This document shows positions 46,008 through 54,715 of a stretch of 64,000 nucleotides of DNA, in pieces. The notes beneath the pieces are model-generated. The model worked only from the letters and a program-made list of their open reading frames with translations. It did not search any database and was not told where the DNA came from. Numbering within the stretch: the first letter of the stretch is position 1; each line of letters starts with the position of its first letter. The DNA is from Kaistia geumhonensis (lineage in GTDB: Bacteria > Pseudomonadota > Alphaproteobacteria > Rhizobiales > Kaistiaceae), in assembly GCF_030815145.1 (NCBI RefSeq), contig NZ_JAUSWJ010000001.1, positions 186,001 to 250,000 on the forward strand, in the 5' to 3' direction. Made by a program: the position numbers and the translations under genes.

Positions 46008-46787
46008 CTAGACGAGGAGCGACTGCCCGCCGTCGATCCAGACCGGCGTCCCGGTGATGTGCCGCGAGGCGTCGGAGGCGAGGAATCGGACGAGATCGGC
46101 GACGTCCTCGCTGGTGCCCGGCTTGCCGCGCGTGAGCGGCACCTGTCCTTCCGGATAGTCGGCGGGGACCCGCGCGGCGTCGGTGTTGCGCTGGTCGGTG
46201 TTGTCGTCGATCTCGGTGCCGATCGCGCCGGGGCAGATGACGTTGACGCGGATGCGGTGCTTCGCGAGCTCGAGCGCCGCCATCTGGCCGAGCGCCAGTT
46301 GGCCCGCCTTGCTCGTGGCATAGGCCGACGCGCCGGCGGAGGTGAAGGTCCGCGTGCCGTTGATCGACGAGGTGATGATGATGGAGCCGCCCTCGGCCAG
46401 CATGTGCGGCACCGCGTAATGCATGGTCAGGAACGTGCCGCGAAGGTTGATGGCGATCGTCTTGTCCCATTCCTCGGGCGCAAGTTCATGCAGCGGCGCC
46501 CAGACACCGTTGACGCCGGCATTGGCGAAGACGATGTCGAGACGGCCCAATTCGCCGACGACCCGTCCGATCGCTGCGCCGATCTCGTCGGCGACCGAGA
46601 TGTCGCCGGTCAGGGCGATCGCTCGAACGCCGCTCGCGCGGGCGGCCTCCGCGGTTTCCTCCGCCTCTTCGCGCGAGCGCGTGAGAACGGCTATGTCGGC
46701 GCCCGCTTCGGCCAGCCTGAGCGCCGCAGCCCGCCCGATGCCGGAGCCGCCCCCGGTGATGAACGCGACCTTGCCCGAAAGTTCCAT
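46008..46787 (-). CDS. Short-chain dehydrogenase/reductase (SDR)
   Basis: 259 residues from the ATG at 46787. TGGGSGIG cofactor motif, FANAGVNG, ITSSINGT with catalytic Ser, AYATSKAG with Tyr/Lys, and the C-terminal TGTPVWIDGGQSL. A classical SDR; the substrate is unknown. It lies 182 bases downstream of the ABC operon's start codon on the same strand and may be a separate transcript. Confidence 0.88.
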   Translation of the reverse strand: MELSGKVAFITGGGSGIGRAAALRLAEAGADIAVLTRSREEAEETAEAARASGVRAIALTGDISVADEIGAAIGRVVGELGRLDIVFANAGVNGVWAPLHELAPEEWDKTIAINLRGTFLTMHYAVPHMLAEGGSIIITSSINGTRTFTSAGASAYATSKAGQLALGQMAALELAKHRIRVNVICPGAIGTEIDDNTDQRNTDAARVPADYPEGQVPLTRGKPGTSEDVADLVRFLASDASRHITGTPVWIDGGQSLLV

Positions 46788-46867
46788 GATGTCCGCCGCT
46801 GCTGGTTGGTGATGCCGCGGACACAAGGGCGGTGGAGGGGGATTCGTTCCCGTCGAACGGACGCGCT

Positions 46868-47488
46868 TCAGCGGGGCCAGAGCGCCAGAAGCTGATCGGC
46901 GGTGAGGGTCTGGATCTGCTGGAAGAAGCGTGTGCGGTAAAGCGTCAGGACGGCGTCATGCGACGAATCCGTCGAGCCGCAGATCGCGTCCGTCACGATA
47001 TAGATCGGATAGCCGAGATCGACGGCATCAAGCACCGTCGCCAGCACGCATACGTCGGTCTCGGCGCCGGTGACGATGAGACCGTCGGCGCGGTGCTCGG
47101 CCAGAAATCCCGCGAGGCCCGTGCCCACAAAGGCCGAATAGACCGGTTTGTCGATCACCGTTCCGGCCCGGGCGATGAGATCGAGCGGCGATGCCAGCTC
47201 CAGAAGGGCGGGATCGATCAGCCCCAAGGTCGCCTGGCGCCAGCGCCTGTAATATGCCCGCCAGGTGCCGCCGACGTCTTCGGGTCGCTCCGGCGGGACG
47301 AAGCGCGAGAAGATGTTGCGCTCCGGCGCATGCTCGGCGACCCGCGCGATCGCCGGCAGGACCGCCTCGAGCCAAGGTGTCGGCCAAGGCCCGTCCTGAA
47401 GGAACAGGCGTTGGGCATCGACGCAGAGATGAAAGGTGGAGCGCGTCGGCTGCCAGGGAAACTCCTCCGATTTCAGCTCGAAGGCCAT
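46868..47488 (-). CDS. Isochorismatase-family cysteine hydrolase
   Basis: 206 residues from the ATG at 47488; an ATG at 47524 is possible but would overlap the receiver gene. The triad is Asp in HLCVDAQRLF, Lys in VIDKPVYSAF and Cys in GAETDVCVLATVLDAVDLGY (quoted in part TDVCVLAT). These enzymes hydrolyse amides such as ureidoacetate, nicotinamide or isochorismate. The specific substrate is unclear. It starts 8 bases after the receiver-sigma2 gene and could be co-transcribed with it. Confidence 0.86.
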   Translation of the reverse strand: MAFELKSEEFPWQPTRSTFHLCVDAQRLFLQDGPWPTPWLEAVLPAIARVAEHAPERNIFSRFVPPERPEDVGGTWRAYYRRWRQATLGLIDPALLELASPLDLIARAGTVIDKPVYSAFVGTGLAGFLAEHRADGLIVTGAETDVCVLATVLDAVDLGYPIYIVTDAICGSTDSSHDAVLTLYRTRFFQQIQTLTADQLLALWPR

Positions 47489-47495
47489 GGCACCG

Positions 47496-48086
47496 CTACG
47501 GCCTGGAGCCGCTCCGCTGGTCATGGCAGAGCTGCACGAGGCGCATCAGTTCCTCGCGCGGGCGTCCCTGCCAGGGCGTGAAGGTCGCGTCGATGGAGGC
47601 GAGCGCCATCTCCAGCGCACCCGCCACGAGTTCGTCCGCTTCTGCCTTCGTCGGTGCGAGGCTGCGGGCGAAGACGCGCAGCTCGGGAACGAGATCGGTG
47701 ATCCGCGGTGCGCCGGCGTTGCGGGCGACGGCGATCTGGTGCTGCTCGAAGACCGCGCCCACCAGCTTGTCCAGCCCCGACGACTTGCTGATGCGGGCGG
47801 CGTCGGCGAAGCGGGAGGGGATCGCCACCTCGTCATAGGCCGAGAAGAACACCAGCGGCGTCGCCAGATTCTTCAACTCGTCAGCGACTGGAAAGACGAG
47901 CTCGTCGCGCACATTGAGATCGAGCACCGCGATCTCCATCTCCTCGCGCCGGATGATCCGCGCCGCCTCGGCGATACTGGGCACCGGGCCAAGCACGACG
48001 GTGCCGGCCCTTTCCAGCGCCTGTGCGATGTCGTCGGCGATGAGATAATCGTCTTCGACGACGAGTACCCGCATGACAGTTGTCAC
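47496..48086 (-). CDS. Receiver domain fused to a C-terminal sigma-region-2-like domain
   Basis: 196 residues from a GTG at 48086 that overlaps the preceding small ORF's stop; an ATG at 48074 is an alternative. Residues 5-118 are a complete receiver domain: acidic pocket 11-13, phospho-acceptor Asp56 (VLDLNVRD), Ser82 (FFSAYDE) and Lys101. Residues about 129-190 read ITDLVPELRVFARSLAP then ADELVAGALEMALASI, which aligns without large gaps to region 2 of the EcfG encoded at 56.6-57.1 kb (LIPALRAFARSF, ADDLVQETLVKAIANI). There is no region 4. PhyR has the opposite order (sigma-like domain first). I infer a phosphorylation-controlled sigma mimic. Confidence 0.8.
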   Translation of the reverse strand: MTTVMRVLVVEDDYLIADDIAQALERAGTVVLGPVPSIAEAARIIRREEMEIAVLDLNVRDELVFPVADELKNLATPLVFFSAYDEVAIPSRFADAARISKSSGLDKLVGAVFEQHQIAVARNAGAPRITDLVPELRVFARSLAPTKAEADELVAGALEMALASIDATFTPWQGRPREELMRLVQLCHDQRSGSRP

Positions 48087-48259
48087 ATCAACGTCCTGAC
48101 ATTCGACGACATGGCCTTTCGGGTCCCGTTCTGGCGGCGCCAGCGAAGGGCGATGGCGAGGTCGAGCCTGCGGGCGAGTTCCAGCATTCGGGCGGGTGCA
48201 GGATCGTCGGCGGCTTCACAAGACGGCCCTGTGTCGTCTTCCTTGCTCCGATCAGCCAT
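48083..48259 (-). CDS. 58-residue small protein, possibly NepR-like
   Basis: Small ORF starting MADRSKEDDTGPSCEAAD. GAGG lies just before the ATG (48259), its leader is 40 bases from an EcfG-type promoter, and its TGA overlaps the GTG of the receiver-sigma2 gene, so coupling is likely. The segment PARMLELARRLDLAIAL resembles the second helix of NepR in this window (PERLLKLAEMLQNEL). A first NepR helix is not evident. I infer a reduced NepR-like partner for the downstream protein; the similarity is short and could be chance. Confidence 0.55.
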   Translation of the reverse strand: MADRSKEDDTGPSCEAADDPAPARMLELARRLDLAIALRWRRQNGTRKAMSSNVRTLM

Positions 48260-48298
48260 GTTCCTCGCCCTTTCCGCGATTTCGGTCGATCCAGCGGA

Positions 48299-48323
48299 AA
48301 CGATGGGGCCGACGGATTGTTCC
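48299..48323 (-). promoter_or_regulatory. EcfG-type promoter of the NepR-like/receiver-sigma2 genes
   Basis: On the minus strand GGAAC-N17-GTT, the alphaproteobacterial EcfG consensus. The -10 element lies 40 bases before the ATG of the small ORF. Confidence 0.78.
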
Positions 48324-48349
48324 CGCCCCTATCCGCCCTTGGGGCGAAA

Positions 48350-48721
48350 TCAGCCGGCGATGGCATCGCGAAGCGCCAGAGCGATGACCCCGTCGCCCGC
48401 CGGCTTGTCGAAGCGGCGGACGCCTTCGAAGCGGCGCGGGATGATCGACCCGTCATATCCGGTCGCGAAGAGGAAAGGCACGCCCCGTTCGCGCAACAGG
48501 TCCGCCGCCGGAAAGACCATGTCGCCCTGCAGGTTGATGTCGAGGATCGACGCGTCGATCGACGCTTCGCAGCGGATCAGATGCAACGTCTTGTCCAGAG
48601 ATGCGGTCGGTCCGAGGACGGTGGCGCCCGCGTCGGTGAGTTCGCGGGCGAGATCGGTGGCGATCATGAACTCGTCCTCCGCCACGAGAATCCGCAAGCC
48701 GGACAGCGATTTCTCACGCAT
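48350..48721 (-). CDS. Single-domain response regulator of the FAT GUY type
   Basis: 123 residues, receiver domain only. Acidic pair at 15-16, phospho-acceptor Asp61 (ILDINLQGD), Thr87 and Lys106 are in place. VPFLFATGYD carries the PFxFATGY motif that defines FAT GUY regulators, several of which act in general-stress phosphorelays. Its ATG overlaps the kinase stop by 8 bases, so kinase and regulator form a coupled pair. It has no output domain and may serve as phosphate shuttle or sink. Confidence 0.92.
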   Translation of the reverse strand: MREKSLSGLRILVAEDEFMIATDLARELTDAGATVLGPTASLDKTLHLIRCEASIDASILDINLQGDMVFPAADLLRERGVPFLFATGYDGSIIPRRFEGVRRFDKPAGDGVIALALRDAIAG

Positions 48722-51716
48722 GGTCCTCCTCCCTCTTCAGACTGCTGGCGGACACCGGCAGAGAGATCGCGCAGCGGATCCCGTCCGGACGAAGCTCGTA
48801 TCGTGTCTCCGCATCGAGCTGGTATGGCAGCGCCCGCTCGATCAGTTCGCGCCCCTGGCCGCGCCCGAGCGCCTTCAGGTCCTGCGTCATCATCGGCACG
48901 CCGCTTTCGAGCCACTCGATGTCGAGGCAAGGTCGTCCGCGCGCGTCGGTCTCGCCCATCCTCCAGCGAATCGAGAGCTTCGCGCCCGGATGCCGCAGCG
49001 CGCCGTACTTCATCGCGTTGGTGGCCAGCTCATGCAATGCCATCGCGAGGATTTGCACGGTGCTCGATCTCAGCCGGACGCCCCGCGGGCCTTCCAGCAG
49101 GACGCGGCCTGAGCCGTCGTCCATCGCCGACAGTTCGGCGGAGAGGAGGTCATCGAAGGTGACGCGGTCATGGTCGCCGAGCCGCGACAGGAGGCCTTGG
49201 ATGCGGGCGAGGGCGTCCAGCCGGTCGAGAAAGCTCTCGCGGAACGTCTCGAGATTCGCGCTGCCGGCGATGGTGCGATCGACAACGGAGCGCACGATCC
49301 GAAGCAGGTTGCGGGTGCGATGCTGCAATTCGCCGACGAGTATCTGCAATCGCTCCTGCCAGTGCCGCCGCTCGGTGACGTCCCTCATCACGCCGATCAT
49401 CCTCAGGGGCGTGCCGTCGGTGTCGTAGAAGAAGCGCCCCTGGGCATCGAGCCAGCGCACGGTGCCATCCGGATGCAGCGTGCGGAACTCACAGGAAAAC
49501 GGGTGGCGCCCATCGCGCGCGGCGATCAGCGCCGCCTCGGCCGCGTCGAGGTCCTCCGGGTGAACCCGCGCCCGCCATGCCTCGTAGCTCGGCGCGACTT
49601 CGCCAACGCGATAGCCCTGCTGGCGATAATGTTCGTCGGACCATTCGACTTCGTCGGTCACGAGGTGCCAGTCCCACGTCGCAAGCCGCCCCGTTTCGAG
49701 CGCGAGGCGCAGCCGCTCCTCCTCGCCGCGCAGGCGCTCCTCGAAGAGCTTCTTCTCGGTGAAGTCCTGGCCGATACCGCCGATGCTTTCGACCTTCCCG
49801 TCGCGGCCGAACATCGGAAAATCCGTGTTGCGCAGCCAGCGGATGCCGCCGTCGAAGGGGCGGCGGATACGGTATTCGAACGCGACCTGCTCGCCGTTCC
49901 GGGCGCGCGCGATGAAGCCGAGCGCCATCGGGCGATCCTCGGGCACGATCAGGTCCGTCCATGTGCGGAAGTTGTCGCCTTCCAGCGCCTCGCCGACGCC
50001 GAGCCCGTAGATCTGCTCAAATGCCGGCGTCAGATACTGCCATTGCAGCGTTTCCGCATCGCGGATCCACAGCACGTCCTGCGTCGCCTCGCCGAAGCGG
50101 CGCAGAAGCTCCTCGCTCTCGCGCAGCGTCTCTTCGGCCCGCTTGGCGTCGTCGATATCGGCCACGACCATCACCGCGCCGCTCACGGCTCCGGCCGCGT
50201 CGCGCAGCGGCACGGCCGATATGCGCGTCCAGACCTCGCCACCGCTGTCGTCGCGATAGAGCATTTCGAGGCCGGGAACGACGTCTTCGCCGCGAAGCGC
50301 CCGCGCCGCCGGGAAGTTCTCCGGACGGACAGGCAATCCGTCCTCGATCGGCGGTCGCCAGCGCCATTGGCGCTCAGGACTGCGGGAGGGAATGATCGCA
50401 TCGGGCAGGAAGCGCCGCATCATCGGATTGAGGCGGGACATATGGCCAGTCCGGTCCATCACCCCGACGCCGACCGGCAGCGCATCGAAGGTGCGCCGCA
50501 GCCGTTCCTCGCTGTCGCGCAATTCGCTCTCGATGCGCTTGCGCTCGGTGATGTCGATATGCGCGCCGACCACGCGCAACGCGTTGCCGTCGGCGTCGCG
50601 CTCGATATCGGCGCGGGCAAAGATCCAGCGCACCGCCCCATCGCTCTGGCGGATGATACGGTATTCGTTCTCGTAGGACCCTGCGTCGCCCGCGATTGCA
50701 TCGAGAAAGCGCTGCTCGGCCGCCACCCGGTCTTCGGGATGGAGGCGGCTCAGCCATTCGGCATGCGACTCGCGGACTTTCTCGCCAGGCATGCCGTGCA
50801 GGCGGCGATATTCGGGCGAACGCTCGCCGACCAGCCCGTGCCGCACGTCGACCTTGATGCCGCCGATGCCGCCGATCCGCTGCACGCGCGCAAGCTCGGC
50901 CTCGCGCTCGCGCAGCGCCACCTCGGCGGCCTTGCGACGTGTCACGTCGAGATTGACGCCGAACCATTTGCGGATCGTGCCGTCCGCGCTTCTGATCGGC
51001 ACGGCCCGGACATTGGTCCAGGACCACCCGCCGTCCGAACGGGAGAGCCTGAACTCGATATCGACATTCTCGCCGGTCACGAGGGCCTGCCGCCATCGCT
51101 CGCCTGCGTCTTCGCGGTCTTCGGGATGGACGGCGGACAGCCAGGCATCGACCGTCGGCGCGGCATTGCTGAGCCCGGTGAAGGCGTGCCAGGTCGGACT
51201 CCAGATTGGAATCCCGTCGGCGTCGGTCTCCCAGAAGGCCTGCGCGAATCCGGCCATCAACTCGCGGAAGCCGGCTTCCGCATCGGGGGTGGATGGTGCC
51301 GCCTGCCGGGCAAGGGTCGCGACGAGGCCGACGATGGCGCCATCGAGAGCCCGGGCCGGGCTGAGCGCTACGGTGTAGCGCGGCTGCGTGACACGTCCCG
51401 CCTGGAGATCGCCGAGCGCAACATCCTCGACGATGCTTGGCCGCCCTGCGAGGACGCTGTCAGCGGCGGACTCGATCACCGGCCAAGCCTTCTGCCAAAC
51501 CTCGGCCAACGTCCGGCCGAGCCCGGAGGCGCCGGCGCCGAACAGCGCTTCGAAGCCGTCATTCACGATGGTCGTGCGGCCCGGTCCCCAGGCGAGCATG
51601 GCGGGGAGGGCGTTGTCGAGCACACTGCCGGCGGCGAGCTTCAGCTCGGCGGCCCAGTGCGAGGAGGCACCAAGCGGCGTGCTGGCCCAGTCGAACGCCC
51701 TGACGGCTTGTGCCAT
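48714..51716 (-). CDS. Multi-PAS HWE-family sensor histidine kinase
   Basis: 1000 residues from the ATG at 51716; a GTG at 51755 with AGGA 6 bases upstream is an alternative. No membrane segment is visible, so it is probably cytoplasmic. About six PAS domains follow one another, several ending in clear PAC motifs (VNLDVTRRKAAE, VGAHIDITERKR, GQDFTEKKLFEE, IGVMRDVTERRH). The kinase core has the phospho-acceptor His799 in ELQHRTRNLL, the N-box His895 in LHELATNAMKYG, and W935-L-E in DIEWLESG, which together define the HWE class. Its likely partners are the coupled FAT GUY regulator and the receiver-sigma2 protein. Confidence 0.92.
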   Translation of the reverse strand: MAQAVRAFDWASTPLGASSHWAAELKLAAGSVLDNALPAMLAWGPGRTTIVNDGFEALFGAGASGLGRTLAEVWQKAWPVIESAADSVLAGRPSIVEDVALGDLQAGRVTQPRYTVALSPARALDGAIVGLVATLARQAAPSTPDAEAGFRELMAGFAQAFWETDADGIPIWSPTWHAFTGLSNAAPTVDAWLSAVHPEDREDAGERWRQALVTGENVDIEFRLSRSDGGWSWTNVRAVPIRSADGTIRKWFGVNLDVTRRKAAEVALREREAELARVQRIGGIGGIKVDVRHGLVGERSPEYRRLHGMPGEKVRESHAEWLSRLHPEDRVAAEQRFLDAIAGDAGSYENEYRIIRQSDGAVRWIFARADIERDADGNALRVVGAHIDITERKRIESELRDSEERLRRTFDALPVGVGVMDRTGHMSRLNPMMRRFLPDAIIPSRSPERQWRWRPPIEDGLPVRPENFPAARALRGEDVVPGLEMLYRDDSGGEVWTRISAVPLRDAAGAVSGAVMVVADIDDAKRAEETLRESEELLRRFGEATQDVLWIRDAETLQWQYLTPAFEQIYGLGVGEALEGDNFRTWTDLIVPEDRPMALGFIARARNGEQVAFEYRIRRPFDGGIRWLRNTDFPMFGRDGKVESIGGIGQDFTEKKLFEERLRGEEERLRLALETGRLATWDWHLVTDEVEWSDEHYRQQGYRVGEVAPSYEAWRARVHPEDLDAAEAALIAARDGRHPFSCEFRTLHPDGTVRWLDAQGRFFYDTDGTPLRMIGVMRDVTERRHWQERLQILVGELQHRTRNLLRIVRSVVDRTIAGSANLETFRESFLDRLDALARIQGLLSRLGDHDRVTFDDLLSAELSAMDDGSGRVLLEGPRGVRLRSSTVQILAMALHELATNAMKYGALRHPGAKLSIRWRMGETDARGRPCLDIEWLESGVPMMTQDLKALGRGQGRELIERALPYQLDAETRYELRPDGIRCAISLPVSASSLKREEDHA

Positions 51717-51756
51717 GGCTCCGTGGCCCTGAGGCCATGTCGAAGCAGTGTCCACG

Positions 51757-52062
51757 CAATATCCTGACGCATCGTGATGTTCCCGCGAGGCTCGGTCCGT
51801 GCGCACCGCGCCAAGAACCCCGCGAAACAGCCACTCATGACAATGCGTTGGTGAGGCCCCGTCCAGACCAACCGGCAGACCGAACCTGCCTGCCTCTCGG
51901 GAAGACGGCCGATGAGAACTCCCGATCGGCCTCGGATTTGGCATCGCGAGATCCCACGGCGATGCACGCCGGACGTTAACATGTTTCGTCCCGACGACAA
52001 GCTTCCGCTTCCTGCTGGCAGACGCGTCTTCCGGCGGAATCGCCGGCTCGGCGAAATCGGGC
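51757..52062. other. Gap between kinase and small membrane-protein gene
   Basis: About 300 bases with no credible gene. It separates the divergent kinase and gcd units. Apart from the EcfG-type site that follows it, I see no operator or terminator. Confidence 0.4.
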
Positions 52063-52087
52063 GGAACGATCGCTGGTGTCGATTGTT
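52063..52087 (+). promoter_or_regulatory. EcfG-type promoter of the 45-residue protein and gcd
   Basis: GGAAC-N17-GTT, with the -10 element 29 bases before the ATG at 52117. The sequence continues CC, making GGAAC-N17-GTTCC, which reads as the same promoter on the minus strand too (towards the kinase, about 350 bases away). Confidence 0.8.
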
Positions 52088-52116
52088 CCTCGATTTCAAC
52101 CGCCGGGAGTTTCCGC

Positions 52117-52254
52117 ATGAGTGCCGGCCGCATCGCCTCGCTCGCGCTGGTGGGGGTGATCATCGTCGTGATCGCCGGGTTTGTCCTGGCGCGTGCCACC
52201 GACAGTGACCGGCCCGGAGCTCCCGCGCCGCATGCGATCGACCGGTCGCAATAA
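52117..52254 (+). CDS. 45-residue single-span membrane protein
   Basis: The ORF starts MSAGRIASLALVGVII and ends ATDSDRPGAPAPHAIDRSQ. One hydrophobic helix (about residues 7-25) is followed by a Pro-rich tail. GGGAG lies 8 bases before the ATG, an EcfG-type promoter is directly upstream, and gcd starts 29 bases after the stop. It is too short for family assignment. It may be a small stress protein or an accessory of the membrane-bound glucose dehydrogenase. Confidence 0.7.
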   Translation: MSAGRIASLALVGVIIVVIAGFVLARATDSDRPGAPAPHAIDRSQ

Positions 52255-52283
52255 CGCTCGCGAGAGATCGGAACGCCCGACCC

Positions 52284-54611
52284 ATGCTGCTTCTCGTCAC
52301 GACCGCCATCCTCGCCCTGATCGGACTCGCGCTGCTCGCCGGCGGCGTCTTTCTTGTTACCCTCGGCGGCAGTCCCGCCTACGCGCTGCTCGGCGTGGGG
52401 TTTCTCGGCACGGCTTTCCTCGTTCACCGTCGCAGGCCTCTGGCGCTCGGGCTCTACGGTCTGATGACGCTCGCCGCTCTCGGCTGGGCGATCTGGGAGG
52501 TGGGGCTCGACTGGTGGCAACTGGCGCCACGGGGCGGCGTGATCATCGTCGTCGGCCTTTGGCTGGTGACACCCTGGGTCCGCCGCCGTCTCAATGCCGG
52601 TCCGGTTCCGGGCCGCCGCGCGCCGGCCTGGCCGATCGCGATCCCGCTTGTGGTCGCAATCCTCACCGCCGTCTATTCCATGACGATCGATCCGCATGAC
52701 GTCGCCGGCACACTGCCCGAAGCGAAGGTCGCCGACGCCAATCTCGGAAACGCCATCCCGGATGGCGAATGGCACCAGTACGGGCGCACGCAATATGGCC
52801 AGCGCTTCTCGCCTCTGGACCAGATCACGCCCGCCAACGTGAACAGCCTCAAGGTCGCCTGGCAGTACCAGACGGGCGACGTCAAGCTGCCGGACGACGT
52901 CACCGAGACGACCTATCAGGTCACCCCGCTCAAGATCGGCGATACGCTCTATCTCTGCACGCCGCACAACTGGGCGATCGCAATCGATGCCGCGACCGGG
53001 CGGGAGAAGTGGAAATTCGACCCCAATGCCGGACTCAATCCGGATCGCCAGCACCAGACCTGCCGCGGCGTGACCTATTGGTCCGATCCTGATCTATCTG
53101 CCGACGCTCCCTGCGCAACGCGCGTCTACCTGCCGACCTCCGACGCGCGGCTGATCGCGCTCGATGCAAGGAACGGCGCCGTCTGCGAGAGCTTCGCCGA
53201 CCGGGGCGCCCTCAATCTCGGCCAGGGCATGCGATACGACCCGGCCGGGTTCTATTACTCGACCTCGCCGCCCGTCGCCGTCGGCGACCGGATCATCGTC
53301 GGCGGTGCGGTCAACGATAATTATTCGCTGAAGGCGCAGTCGGGCGTCATCCGTGCCTTCGACATCCGGACAGGCGCGCTGTTGTGGAACTGGGATTCGG
53401 GCAATCCAGACCAGACGGCGCCGCTGCCGCCGGGCCAGACCTATACGACGAACTCGCCCAACTCCTGGTCGGTCTTCAGCGCAGATCCCGATCTCGGGCT
53501 CGTCTACATCCCTCTCGGCAACCAGGTGCCCGACCAGATCGGGATCGGCCGCAGCGAGGCGGTGGAGAGATTCTCGTCCTCGATCGTCGCGCTCGATATC
53601 GCGACGGGGCAGGTGCGCTGGGTGCGCCAGACCGTTCACCACGATCTCTGGGACATGGACGTCCCCGCCCAGCCGGTGCTGTTCGACATGCGCAAGGCGG
53701 ACGGGACGGTGATCCCCGCGCTCGTCGGTCCGACGAAGCAGGGCGACATCTATGTGCTCGACCGCCGCAACGGCGAGCCGATCCTGCCGATCCACGAGGA
53801 GCCGGCGCCCGGCGGCGCCATCCCCGGCGACTTCACGGCACCGACGCAACCGGTCTCGAGCCTGACTTTCTCGCCGCCGCCGCTGACCGAGAAGAACATG
53901 TGGGGCATGACGCTGTTCGACCAGCTCGCCTGCCGGATCGCCTTCCACCAGTATCGCTACGAGGGCCGCTACACGCCGCCTTCGCTGGAGGGGACGATCG
54001 TCTATCCTGGCAATTTTGGCACCTTCAACTGGGGCAGCGTCGCGGTCGATCCCGAGCGGCAGATCATGTTCGGCATGCCGACCTATCTCGCCTTCACCTC
54101 GCAGCTGGTCCCCGCCGCCGAGATGCCGCCGAAGGGCGACGAGAAAGCGAGCGAGCAGGGGCTCAACCGCAACGAGGGCGCGGACTACGGTGTCTATATG
54201 GGGCCGTTTCTCAGCCCGCTCGGCATTCCCTGCCAGGCGCCGCCCTGGGGCTATGTCGCCGGCGTCGATCTCGTCACCGGCAAGACGGCCTGGCAGCACA
54301 AGAACGGCACCGTCACCGACATGACACCGCTGCCGCTTCCCTTCAAGCTCGGCGTTCCCGGTATCGGCGGTCCGCTGCTGACACGGGGCGGCGTCGCTTT
54401 CCTAGGCGCGGCGGTCGACGACTTCCTGCGCGCCTACGACGTCACGACAGGGCGTGTGCTGTGGGAAGCGCGGCTGCCGGCCGGCGGCCAGGCGACGCCA
54501 ATGACCTACACAGAGGGTGGCAAGCAGTATGTCCTCATCGTCGCGGGCGGGCACGGGTCGGTCGGCACCAAGCCCGGCGACTATGTCATCGCCTATAAGC
54601 TTCCCGATTGA
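52284..54611 (+). CDS. gcd: Membrane-bound PQQ-dependent glucose dehydrogenase
   Basis: 775 residues. The first 135 residues hold about five membrane helices, followed by the periplasmic eight-bladed propeller that begins EWHQYGRTQYGQRFSPLDQI. Quinoprotein features include the TCRGVTYW segment, YTTNSPNSWSVFSADPDLG (quoted in part), TVHHDLWDMDVPAQP and, near the end, AGGHGSVGTKPGDYVIAY. It oxidises aldoses in the periplasm and passes electrons to ubiquinone. Quinate or shikimate dehydrogenase are sister types. Its placement behind an EcfG-type promoter suggests induction in stress or stationary phase. Confidence 0.93.
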   Translation: MLLLVTTAILALIGLALLAGGVFLVTLGGSPAYALLGVGFLGTAFLVHRRRPLALGLYGLMTLAALGWAIWEVGLDWWQLAPRGGVIIVVGLWLVTPWVRRRLNAGPVPGRRAPAWPIAIPLVVAILTAVYSMTIDPHDVAGTLPEAKVADANLGNAIPDGEWHQYGRTQYGQRFSPLDQITPANVNSLKVAWQYQTGDVKLPDDVTETTYQVTPLKIGDTLYLCTPHNWAIAIDAATGREKWKFDPNAGLNPDRQHQTCRGVTYWSDPDLSADAPCATRVYLPTSDARLIALDARNGAVCESFADRGALNLGQGMRYDPAGFYYSTSPPVAVGDRIIVGGAVNDNYSLKAQSGVIRAFDIRTGALLWNWDSGNPDQTAPLPPGQTYTTNSPNSWSVFSADPDLGLVYIPLGNQVPDQIGIGRSEAVERFSSSIVALDIATGQVRWVRQTVHHDLWDMDVPAQPVLFDMRKADGTVIPALVGPTKQGDIYVLDRRNGEPILPIHEEPAPGGAIPGDFTAPTQPVSSLTFSPPPLTEKNMWGMTLFDQLACRIAFHQYRYEGRYTPPSLEGTIVYPGNFGTFNWGSVAVDPERQIMFGMPTYLAFTSQLVPAAEMPPKGDEKASEQGLNRNEGADYGVYMGPFLSPLGIPCQAPPWGYVAGVDLVTGKTAWQHKNGTVTDMTPLPLPFKLGVPGIGGPLLTRGGVAFLGAAVDDFLRAYDVTTGRVLWEARLPAGGQATPMTYTEGGKQYVLIVAGGHGSVGTKPGDYVIAYKLPD

Positions 54612-54655
54612 CCGTCGAGCCGTGCAGGGGGCCGCGGAGCCGCCTCGGGCGAAGG

Positions 54656-54688
54656 AAAAGGCCGCAGCAAATGTCCCGGCGGCCTTTT
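54656..54688. terminator. Bidirectional intrinsic terminator
   Basis: AAAAGGCCGC and GCGGCCTTTT form a 10-bp stem around a 13-base loop between the converging gcd and DUF892 genes. The A/T arms supply a T-run in both directions. Confidence 0.75.
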
Positions 54689-54715
54689 CATTGTCTGCGA
54701 AGACGTGCGGCTCCG

